From: Kiritimatiellia bacterium | GTDB taxonomy: Bacteria > Verrucomicrobiota > Kiritimatiellia > RFP12 > UBA1067 | NCBI GenBank assembly: GCA_028686345.1 | Contig: JAQUCE010000013.1 | Location: forward strand, 1 to 64,000 | Reading direction: 5' to 3' | DNA length: 64,000 bases | Shown here: positions 15,418-23,221 of the stretch, in pieces | Position numbering within the stretch: position 1 is the first letter of the stretch | Layout: every line of letters starts with the position of its first letter | Notes under the pieces: model-generated | Told to the model about the DNA's origin: nothing | The model's input: the letters and a program-made list of their open reading frames with translations, nothing else | The model's database searches: none | Translations under genes and position numbers: made by a program

Positions 15418-18125
15418 CGGCGCCCGGTATCGGCATCACGGTATTCGACCAGAACGAAGGGTTCGGATGTATAGGCGTCCGGGTCATCGGCGTCGTTCTG
15501 ATTGAGATCAGCGCGCAGGGCATAGGCGATGCCGTTGACAATCAGGGCGTGCTCCTCATTCGGGTTGTAGCCATCGAGGTTCCGGTCGGGCTGGCGATAG
15601 AGGTCTACGGTCGAAAAGACCATGCCGGGCACACGCCGCGGAAAGGCGTAGGACATTGTGGGGCTTCGCGACATCCCGCCTGCAATAAAGGGGAGGTGAT
15701 GATCATTTCCTGAGTTGTCCGTGATCCAATTCTCGTAGCGGTAGTCGTACGACTGCGTAACGGGATTCCAAACCGGCACCTCATCATACTCAGCGATCAA
15801 GTGCTCGTTTGGTTTGGGAATCTCCAGATAGCGGTGATCGCGGATCTCCTGCCAGGAGCGGGTCGACGACCAGAGGCGCACGCCGTGGAAAGCGCCGCTG
15901 AAGCCAGCGAACCAGGTCACGATGTCGCCCGTGAAATTGACGCTTGGAAAAGGCGTTACGAATGTGCCAGCCAGTTGCCCGTTAATGAAGAAGACACTGT
16001 TGCTGTTAACATCCCAGGAGAGGGCGATGTGCTGCCAGACTCGCGAGTGGTTGCTGTTGTAAAAAGAGGGATAGTCGTTTGGGAAGCGCGGCAGATCCGT
16101 GAGTTTACTGTTGTTGATCTTCAGATAGCCGTCGTCAACTCCCACAGAGAAGAGGAGGTTGGTGGCGGTGCCGTCAGGGGAAGGGCGCGAGAACTGCGCC
16201 AAGGTGAAGTTGTTCATGCCAGCCAACCACGCCTCAATCGTCACGTTGCCGCAGTTGCGCGCTCCGTTGAAGAGCGGCACCTGCAAGCCCGCACTGAGCG
16301 GGGCCTGCGGGACTGAGACGCCTGGCCCCGCGACACACTCCGCGAAGTCATTGATCGAGCCACCCGTGCTACCTTTGCCTGAAGCCAGCACAATCTGCAT
16401 CGGCAGGTCGTTCCAGCCGTTACCGGCCTGTGGAAAAGACGCGCGGTAACGGGCGGGAAAGGCCGGGATGAAAATCGGATTGGGCAGGGGCTGGATGTAG
16501 GAATCATCGGCAGAGGGCGGGTTGTTCAGGCGACAAGGCGTGGACCAGGTGATGTTCAGCAAGCCCTCGTTAACTGCGAAAATGATTGAATCCAATGCGT
16601 TGGTGGGCGTGTACGTCGCGGGATAGTTGTAGGTGTTGATGTTGTAGGGATTGCGTACCGGCGCGGCCGGGGCATCAGGGTCTTGGGCGCGCATCCAGCC
16701 GGGATAGAAGAAGCCGGTAGATCCGTCGGGCTGGCTGGCGAAGGCGGGGACGATCTCCTCGGCCACAGTGACGGGCTGCTCGGAGCCCTCGACCGGCAGG
16801 GTGAAGTAGAGGGTGTTGTTGTTATGCACTGAGTGGAAGGGCTGGAACCAGACCAGATCGCCGCTGGTGAATTTAATCAGCGAGAAGCCGCTCGCACTGT
16901 CACCGCCGATGGTTGAATAGAAGGCGCCGTTCTCGACGATCATGTGGTTGGCCGGCACCTGATAGGGCATGGCCGCCACCGAGAGGGTTGAGGGAAACAG
17001 TACCTTGGGTTCAGGCAGGGCGCCGTTGCCGACGCCGGAGGGGTGGCGTGCGAAAAGCTGGGTGCGATCCGGGTGCCATGTCGCTTTGTAGATATCAACT
17101 TCAAAGGGCCACAGCACGTCCAGCTCTTCGCGTGCCTGCCAGTAGACCTCGATCTTCCAGGGCTTGTCGGTGGTGTCGCGGATGGCCCAGAGCCAGTCCC
17201 GCTGCAGACCGGCGCTATGCTGGTAAACGTAGATCTCGCCGCCGCCGGTCTCGTCGGTCATGCCGCGGGTGACCATTGGAAAGAGCTGCTCGGTCTGGCG
17301 GGTCACCGGGAGCAGCCGTCCGCCGATTGCGACCTCGATGCGGGTTGACATCGGCTCCATGACATTCACGATTTCGTGGGCGATAAACTCGCGTTTGGCG
17401 GTTAGTTCGTCCCAGCGTGAATAGACCAGCAGAAAGTGTCCGTTCGCGCCACTGAAGGCCTGCAACTCGGTGCCGGTCATGCGCACATCGCCCACAAAGC
17501 CGCTAGCTTTGTTATAGACTCCAATCGCAGTGTTGCCGAAGATGTCCACCCGGTAGTTATTGCTAAAGTGGATGGTTGGTCCTGCATTCTGAAGCGGCAG
17601 GATGTCGCTTGATGTGTCGCTCGGACGCTGGTGGGTCCAGTAGAGGCGTACTGGACGCTTGACAGGCGAGAAGGAGACTGTGTGGAAGGTGGTGACCGTG
17701 CCGCCTGCGGCGAGCGTCCATTCGACCTCGATCACGCCGATACCCGAGGCGATCAGGATCTGGGCGTAGTCCAGCCAGACTGCGGAGCCGCTGCCCGGCG
17801 AGGTCGCCACAGTCGGCGCAATGTTGGGGTTGGCGCCAACAGGAGGAGTGATCGTCTGGCCGAGAAAGGTGTCGGAGGCTTGGAGCGCGACACCCTGGCC
17901 CAAGGTGGTCTGGAAATGCGCGGTGCCGGTTGCATTGAGATTCGGCGCATGTAACCCGCTGCCCGGTCCAAGCGTGGCCGGGTTGTCGATTTCACCAGGG
18001 TTCCGCTGGACGGAATTCTGGTTTACCGGTGTTAATATGTCGATCTGTGCGCGTGCGCTGATCAAGCCAAGCAAGAGCAGCGACGCGCTGATCGCCAAGA
18101 AATATCTGTTAAACGCCATCTGCAT
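14943..18125 (-). CDS. Giant secreted protein, N-terminal part (LamG-like; frameshifted)
   Basis: Start MQMAFNRYFLAIS is preceded by GGAGG at good spacing. A signal peptide (FLAISASLLLLGLISARAQ) comes first. The mature part is beta-rich and includes a LamG/concanavalin-like domain roughly at residues 640-780 (NVTIEAWLAGMNNFTLAQF...VWQHIALSWDVNSNSVFFINGQLAGTF), a fold often used for carbohydrate or surface binding. From about nucleotide 15,350 the frame becomes Pro/Arg/Ser-rich nonsense (MSRPRIPSPGCSPPTGTPSS), while the other frame carries sensible protein, so the natural gene continues in the ORF at 10,249-15,417 after a -1 shift. It is secreted, of unknown function, and sits in a block of five secreted proteins. 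Confidence 0.7.
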   Translation of the reverse strand: MQMAFNRYFLAISASLLLLGLISARAQIDILTPVNQNSVQRNPGEIDNPATLGPGSGLHAPNLNATGTAHFQTTLGQGVALQASDTFLGQTITPPVGANPNIAPTVATSPGSGSAVWLDYAQILIASGIGVIEVEWTLAAGGTVTTFHTVSFSPVKRPVRLYWTHQRPSDTSSDILPLQNAGPTIHFSNNYRVDIFGNTAIGVYNKASGFVGDVRMTGTELQAFSGANGHFLLVYSRWDELTAKREFIAHEIVNVMEPMSTRIEVAIGGRLLPVTRQTEQLFPMVTRGMTDETGGGEIYVYQHSAGLQRDWLWAIRDTTDKPWKIEVYWQAREELDVLWPFEVDIYKATWHPDRTQLFARHPSGVGNGALPEPKVLFPSTLSVAAMPYQVPANHMIVENGAFYSTIGGDSASGFSLIKFTSGDLVWFQPFHSVHNNNTLYFTLPVEGSEQPVTVAEEIVPAFASQPDGSTGFFYPGWMRAQDPDAPAAPVRNPYNINTYNYPATYTPTNALDSIIFAVNEGLLNITWSTPCRLNNPPSADDSYIQPLPNPIFIPAFPARYRASFPQAGNGWNDLPMQIVLASGKGSTGGSINDFAECVAGPGVSVPQAPLSAGLQVPLFNGARNCGNVTIEAWLAGMNNFTLAQFSRPSPDGTATNLLFSVGVDDGYLKINNSKLTDLPRFPNDYPSFYNSNHSRVWQHIALSWDVNSNSVFFINGQLAGTFVTPFPSVNFTGDIVTWFAGFSGAFHGVRLWSSTRSWQEIRDHRYLEIPKPNEHLIAEYDEVPVWNPVTQSYDYRYENWITDNSGNDHHLPFIAGGMSRSPTMSYAFPRRVPGMVFSTVDLYRQPDRNLDGYNPNEEHALIVNGIAYALRADLNQNDADDPDAYTSEPFVLVEYRDADTGRRCMKAFQVVPENDMYRFSSFMEAGQMSRPRIPSPGCSPPTGTPSSTAPHCRATPPVSATVKIGSGPTRPAMTAAMLTMSSTSPIPTSPSSTSPGWPCRPRRAPAPHGFRTTSDAALAGQYALLRIPPALRPTPPPRRSTIPSMRCGRATHPSSLSATP

Positions 18126-18191
18126 AGTTGCCTCCTTCGATCCAGAGAGGTGCATTATTTTGGGGACAACAAGGTTGACCGGCCAAGCCGT

Positions 18192-19445
18192 TCAACCTTG
18201 TTGTGTAACTGTGCGTGAATCATCGATCATATGCTTATTGATGAACAAGATTGTGACACTGTAGACGGCATTGCCCGTGGTAGGCGAGCGAGTGACTTGT
18301 AACTGCCATTTGCCATCGCTATAGAAAATCGTCTCAAGCTTATGCGTCGTGAAGGTTGTGTTCACACTCCAGCCCACAACCATGGCTGAGTAGTCGCTCA
18401 CAGTCATGGGTGTGGGGTCGCTCTCCGAACGAGTCAAGGCGAACGTCTTGCTGGTAGCGCCGGCGGCGACGGTGACCGTGTAACTCCGCACGGTAAAGGG
18501 TTTTTCGCCTACAAGGTTATAGTCGGGTGTATTCCAAAGCAAGGGGCCTCGTCCGGCGATTTGGCTTCCCGAAAGCATCAGTGGACGGCTGGTCGTACCG
18601 ACCCTTGTGCCGTCGTTGCCCGCGCCGCTGATATTCACGTTTCCGCTCATGTTGATTGTGGCGTTATTGCCGCCCATAGTGATATTGCCCGCCCCGCTGT
18701 TGACTGCGAAGTTGCCTGCGCCGGCTGTGAAAGACTGGGTCGGGGAACTCACGATCAACTGGCCCGATGTGACGCGCGTGATCGCACTTTGCAGCTTTGT
18801 TTCACCGGTGCCGGAGACGCCGATGTCGAGGTAGGGCGCCGAGCCTTGCATGTAGGTTCGGAGGGCGATGGAGGATGGAGCGGCTGGATTGTATCCGGCC
18901 TCGAACGCGCCGCCGACCTTAAACGCGGCATAGGCTTGATTGGCGTATTCAGCGCTCTGTGCGCGGAAGGCGTAGGGCGCGGCCAGCAGGTTCTGCCGAG
19001 GAGTGATCTCTGAGCCGTAGATCAGTTGGCCGGCTACCCCCGCCACTGGTGTCACACCCAGAAAAAGGGTGTTCTTCTGCTCCGACGGGATCGCAGGGTC
19101 GGGCCAGAGTGCCCGCCAGAGTGCGTCGTGCGCATAGGTTGGAGCCGGAATAACCGCAACGCCGGCCGCCCCGCCCAGCATGAGGTTGAAGTAGCCGCCT
19201 TTTACGTATGTGACATACTGGCCGCCCCAGATCGCCGTTCCTGCAGTGGATACCCGGTAGAGCCTGATCGCCAGCGTATAGGCACCGTCCGTAACCAGAT
19301 TGCCGTCAGTCTTGACCAGCTTGCCCTGGTAGTTGATCTGCCCCGGGGTGTGCTGCACAGCGCTGGTCGGCGCGGCGGCAAAGGCACTGAATGTCCCGAC
19401 AGAAAGTGCCCCGGTCATGAACATCAAGATGAGCTGCTTTTTCAT
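18192..19445 (-). CDS. Secreted beta-rich fibre-like protein
   Basis: A 417-residue protein with a clear signal peptide (LILMFMTGALSVGTFSAFAAA). The N-terminal domain (HTPGQINYQGKLVKTDGNLVTDGAYTLAIRLYR...GGYFNLMLGG) is of the kind found at the start of many secreted proteins with tail-fibre-like C-termini. The middle (TRVTSGQLIVSSPTQSFTAGAGNFAVNSGAGNITMGGNNATINMSGNVNISG) is a short-period Gly/Asn/Ser repeat that would form a beta-helix or trimeric fibre. The C-terminal domain is beta-rich. It is probably surface-exposed and structural. It lies directly upstream of the giant LamG-like gene, about 67 bases away, in the same direction. No enzyme motif was seen. Confidence 0.75.
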   Translation of the reverse strand: MKKQLILMFMTGALSVGTFSAFAAAPTSAVQHTPGQINYQGKLVKTDGNLVTDGAYTLAIRLYRVSTAGTAIWGGQYVTYVKGGYFNLMLGGAAGVAVIPAPTYAHDALWRALWPDPAIPSEQKNTLFLGVTPVAGVAGQLIYGSEITPRQNLLAAPYAFRAQSAEYANQAYAAFKVGGAFEAGYNPAAPSSIALRTYMQGSAPYLDIGVSGTGETKLQSAITRVTSGQLIVSSPTQSFTAGAGNFAVNSGAGNITMGGNNATINMSGNVNISGAGNDGTRVGTTSRPLMLSGSQIAGRGPLLWNTPDYNLVGEKPFTVRSYTVTVAAGATSKTFALTRSESDPTPMTVSDYSAMVVGWSVNTTFTTHKLETIFYSDGKWQLQVTRSPTTGNAVYSVTILFINKHMIDDSRTVTQQG

Positions 19446-19500
19446 AACTTAACTCCTTTTTGCCGCAGTGTTAAGGGCGTTGCGGTACCGCCTTGTTTCT

Positions 19501-19636
19501 CAATCATCCACCGCATAGCGGCGGATATACTTCGCAATCATCCACCGCATAGCGGCGGATATACTTCGCAATCATCCACCGCATAGCGGCGGATATACTT
19601 CTCAATCATCCACCGCATAGCGGTGGACGTTAATTG
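19501..19636. repeat. Four 34-bp tandem repeats with palindromic core
   Basis: Units of CAATCATCCACCGCATAGCGGCGGATATACTTCG begin at 19,501, 19,535, 19,569 and 19,603; the last diverges after CGGTGGA. Each holds the near-palindrome TCCACCGC-ATA-GCGGCGGA, perfect in the last copy. Two more copies form the inverted repeat at 2926-2986. With units directly abutting there is no spacer, so this is not a CRISPR array. It sits in the 382-base gap between two secreted-protein genes; the rest of that gap shows nothing clear. Confidence 0.9.
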
Positions 19637-19827
19637 CATTCCACTCCGACAAAGTTTGCGACTTATGTTGCGCTTGCGCCAACCCTCGTCTCCATCGTCA
19701 GCCCTGATCACCACTGCTTGATTTGGATTGCGATTAGGAATCCTAAACACCTACAGTCTAAACACCTAACAGCCTATGCCTTCTACAGGAAGCTAATTGT
19801 GCTCCAGCCAATACCCCGCGATATTGG

Positions 19828-21576
19828 CTAGGGCGCACTGAGATACAAAATTGTCGGCGTATCCGCGATCTTCACCAGCCGGAAGGCGCCACGCGCCAGG
19901 ATCGGGTTCCCCGGCTCGTTCAGGCCCAGAACGTTCTCCTCGTAGATGCCGCCGGTCACATCGACATTCCAGGCGGGATTGGAGCCGAACGGGTCGGAGG
20001 CCGCGAAGTGCAGTTTAACCACGCGTGCCACGCTCCAGAACTCGTAATCGCCTTTGCCCGAGGAGCCGTCGTTGTCCTTCAGAGAGCTCCCGTTGTTGAT
20101 GATTTCGCGGTTGTCATGGTCGGCATGGAAGGCGTGAACAAAGGGGTTGACGCGGTTGGTGTAACTTTGTGTAAAGGTGCAGGAGAGCATTCCACCGGCT
20201 GCGGCGAAGCCGTTGCTGACCACCTGCAGGGTTTGCGGCTCGCCGAAAAAAGGAAAGTTGGCCGAGCTGATGCGGCGGATCGCGGCCGCAGGGTTCTGAG
20301 CCCTGAAGCTGACTGCCGTGTCGCGGCTGGCCAGCAAGGTAGTGGTGCCGGAAAGGGTGGCGACAAAGACCTCCTTGAGCAGCCGGTGGATGCCGTAGCC
20401 ATCGACATGTACGATCACGCGGAAACCGAAGGGGTGAGGCGCATCCTGTAAAAGATTTTCATCCCAATCACCAATTGAGGAGGATAGCATTTTGGCGCGG
20501 TTCACCTGGTCCAGCACAGCCTGCCCCACCCAGAGTCCGGTTGGCTGAATCTGCTGAGCCAGGTCGCCTGCCGCGCGCAAGCCCACATAGTAGATTGCGC
20601 GCCCCTGGGTCAGGGAAGGAACGTTGTCCGCGCTGCCCTGGTCTGAGATGGCGAGAATGCTCTGGTAGGCATCCGCTGAGTTCGGCATGGCGGAGATCTG
20701 CGGCAGCAGCTTCAACTCCAGGGTGGCGTTGGCGGCAATGTTCGTGCTCCAGGGGAAGGTTACCGGCTGATAGATTTCACGCGGATAACCTAGACTCCAA
20801 TCCGAGGCAGAGAGCAGCAGAGCCACTGCTCCGGCCAAACCGCCTTGGCCTGCGGGCGGCTGTTCGGAGTTGGCACTGGCAATACGCACCGTACGCGCCA
20901 CATTGGCATTATTGCGGATGCGCAGTGTGCGCGGCACAGCGGTTGTGAAGGCGACGACTCCGCCCGGTGAGTCGATAGACACATTAAATGGACCGGTGTA
21001 TTCGGCGGTGCCGTTGCCGATGGTCGATACCCAGAGCGCCTGGCCTGGTCGGGGCTTGTAGGTGCCGGGCCGCATAACAGTCGAGCCGCTGGTTGTGACC
21101 GAGGCATAGGGAAAGGTATTCGTCAGACTACCGAAAAACGCGAAGTACTCGTTCATCTGCACATTGTCAGGCAAGGGCACATTCATGCCGACCAGGTTGG
21201 GTTTGCCCAGCCAGAGTGAGGCTGAGGGCAGCACCGGGGTGCCTTTGATTGACAAGGTGACAGCTTCGGCGGCCTTGATCAGGTAGCACTCGCCGCCAAT
21301 CATACGGTAGAAGGTGCTGGCAGCAGGGTCGGCGGCATACCAGTTACGCATATCCGGGGCGGGCGGCATGAGACCGAGCATTGAGACATCCCGGCACCAC
21401 CAGCTTACGACCGTGACTGGCTGGCCCGCGAAGAGAGCGTCGCAGCTGTCGTCAACTGGTTGAACCTTAAGATGAACCGCGTTCCACCCGGCAATCAGCG
21501 GTATTGATTGTGACATCCACTGCGCATGTGCCGACATGGTCAGAAACACAAGCACTCCGCAACTCAGTTTCCTCAT
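19828..21576 (-). CDS. Secreted beta-rich protein, first gene of the secreted block
   Basis: A 582-residue protein from MRKLSCGVL; GGAGGTGGCT lies just before this ATG. A signal peptide (CGVLVFLTMSAHAQ) is followed by SIPLIAGWNAVHLKVQP, a motif seen at the start of other large secreted proteins of this kind of bacterium. The rest is a chain of beta domains with many Trp, Pro, Gly and Asn. One segment, RTLRIRNNANVARTVRIASAN, looks like an Ig-like fold. No catalytic residues were recognised. It heads the minus-strand run of secreted genes and is separated from the next by the 34-bp repeat cluster. It probably belongs to one surface assembly with them, though this is inferred from order only. 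Confidence 0.7.
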   Translation of the reverse strand: MRKLSCGVLVFLTMSAHAQWMSQSIPLIAGWNAVHLKVQPVDDSCDALFAGQPVTVVSWWCRDVSMLGLMPPAPDMRNWYAADPAASTFYRMIGGECYLIKAAEAVTLSIKGTPVLPSASLWLGKPNLVGMNVPLPDNVQMNEYFAFFGSLTNTFPYASVTTSGSTVMRPGTYKPRPGQALWVSTIGNGTAEYTGPFNVSIDSPGGVVAFTTAVPRTLRIRNNANVARTVRIASANSEQPPAGQGGLAGAVALLLSASDWSLGYPREIYQPVTFPWSTNIAANATLELKLLPQISAMPNSADAYQSILAISDQGSADNVPSLTQGRAIYYVGLRAAGDLAQQIQPTGLWVGQAVLDQVNRAKMLSSSIGDWDENLLQDAPHPFGFRVIVHVDGYGIHRLLKEVFVATLSGTTTLLASRDTAVSFRAQNPAAAIRRISSANFPFFGEPQTLQVVSNGFAAAGGMLSCTFTQSYTNRVNPFVHAFHADHDNREIINNGSSLKDNDGSSGKGDYEFWSVARVVKLHFAASDPFGSNPAWNVDVTGGIYEENVLGLNEPGNPILARGAFRLVKIADTPTILYLSAP

Positions 21577-21768
21577 AGCCACCTCCATTTAAGCGACGAG
21601 CATCTAATTAACGCTCCACCAAAGCACCCTAGTTGGACTAAAGCACTATGCAGTACAAGTAGGTGATACTCACCGTCAAATAGTAGTATGCTATAATTGA
21701 TAAAAGTCAGTCAACTGTAAAAACAAAAAAATAATATTTTTTAAAGCAGCTAACCGTCGTCTGTCTGC

Positions 21769-22380
21769 GTGCAACGCACAGGCCGGCAACCAAATTTATC
21801 TCCCATAGAGTGCCGCATCCATCCGCAACTAAGCGCCGTACTGTCGGAGCAAAAGCCATGCCCGGCCGCGCCGGCAGCGGGAGCATTCGACGGTGATGCT
21901 GATGGCGACGGCCTGACTCTCTTTGAAGAGAGCTATCTTTTCGGAACAGATCCTGAAGTAAAGGACTCCGACCAGGATGAACTCAGTGACGGTGTGGAAA
22001 CAGAGGCGGCCTTTTTGACATTATGGAGCGGCAAAGATCCGGCAGGCAAGCTGTACATGGACTGCCACGCTTTGCAGGTAACGGCATCTGATTCAGCGCG
22101 GGCGGCACTGCTGAAAGATGGCACAGGGCTTATTTTTACGGGCGATGGTGCCTCACTTCAAAGCTATGCCTTTGCGAGGCGGCTGCTTTCGGAAAAACCG
22201 GATTTGAAACCAAAATAAATGTCCGTGTTGTTGATGGAAACGGAGCATCGGTTTTAAATGCTAAGGTTGGAGCCTCCTTCTCTGCGTTTGTTGATGATGG
22301 TGATCCATGGAAGGGACAAAAAAATTTCAGAGAGCAGTTGCGCTACCGGGAAGTTGAATTGAAAGCGATAATGAAGTAGA
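21769..22380 (+). pseudogene. Degraded calcium-repeat secreted protein
   Basis: The first frame (to 22,218) has a poor N-terminus and then GAFDGDADGDGLTLFEESYLFGTDPEVKDSDQDELSDGVE, a clear pair of type-3-like calcium repeats. It breaks at ...SEKPDLKPK. From about 22,199 another frame reads GFETKINVRVVDGNGASVLNAKVGASFSAFVDDGDPW and ends at 22,380, so a frameshift separates two halves of one former gene. There is no signal peptide and the start is not convincing. It is probably a remnant of a larger secreted protein like the 278-residue one at 1976-2812. Confidence 0.6.
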
Positions 22381-22517
22381 GCAAGCATCCTGCTTGCTAT
22401 GGAATTTCAACCAGTATGGTGTGGAAGAAAGCGGCTGAACGCAGATCAAGATCTTGTGAAAATGGTTTGAGGAATTAAAAAAATTACAAGTCTATGAAGA
22501 AGGAAAGGAATACGTAC

Positions 22518-23129
22518 ATGAATAAAATAATAAAATCAGCTTTAATGGTTTGTGCTTACGCATCTGCCTTGCTTGTGGATGCGGCTGATGAAATGAAAGA
22601 GGTGCACCCAGTTGCTCGTGCTCGAAAGGAGCTTGAAAAAAAGATGATGGCTAAACGCGAGGCAATGCGATTTGGTAAATTTGAGATTGTTGGTAATGTA
22701 GTGTCTGAGCAAGGCGAAGCACTTGATGGCGTTTCTTTGTCTCTGACCATCTGCACGGAAAAGGAGATAAAAAAGGAAGAGCGGGTTGTTAATAAAACAT
22801 TTGAAATTAATTATGGAAAAGTGAATGCGGTTCGTATAGTTTTAACAAAGCTAGGGTTTTATGAGGAAGCAAGATCGTTTACGACACGCCTTATGAAAGA
22901 GGATACAGTTATAGTTGAACTCGTTGAAATTGGTCAGCCTGTTGCATTGCAGGAGTTCCAAGGGTTCATCTCTTTTTGTCCGACCGGTATGTCAATGGTG
23001 GCGAGTTTTGTGCCAAACGAAAAAATAATAAGCTCTTTATCATCAAAGGATATTCTTGCGGAGAGCGGTGCATTTCCGCACATTCTACCTTGGCGCTACC
23101 TTCCGCGGGGCGTATGCCCTCAACTATGA
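22518..23129 (+). CDS. Small secreted protein with carboxypeptidase-regulatory-like domain
   Basis: The start at MNKIIKSALM is preferred over the track start eight codons upstream; AAGGAAAGGAA precedes it. A signal peptide (SALMVCAYASALLVDAADE) leads to a charged linker, then FGKFEIVGNVVSEQGEALDGVSLSLTICT...VRIVLTKLGFYEEARSF, the pattern of a carboxypeptidase-regulatory-like beta sandwich. The C-terminus (PHILPWRYLPRGVCPQL) looks unnatural. A neighbouring frame reads TFYLGATFRGAYALNYERC across the same bases and stops at once, so the gene may have lost its end by frameshift. Codon use is more AT-rich than in the secreted block. Function unknown. Confidence 0.5.
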   Translation: MNKIIKSALMVCAYASALLVDAADEMKEVHPVARARKELEKKMMAKREAMRFGKFEIVGNVVSEQGEALDGVSLSLTICTEKEIKKEERVVNKTFEINYGKVNAVRIVLTKLGFYEEARSFTTRLMKEDTVIVELVEIGQPVALQEFQGFISFCPTGMSMVASFVPNEKIISSLSSKDILAESGAFPHILPWRYLPRGVCPQL

Positions 23130-23221
23130 ACGATGCTGACCGGAATGGTGCCTTGTTTTTGGCAGCAGGATCTGAGAGAATATAGTTTAAGAGGTAAAAT
23201 TAAAGTTAAGGGGGAGACGAC

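Noticed and set aside
19501-19636. Possible CRISPR array
   Set aside because: The 34-bp units abut directly with no unique spacers, so it is a simple tandem repeat.
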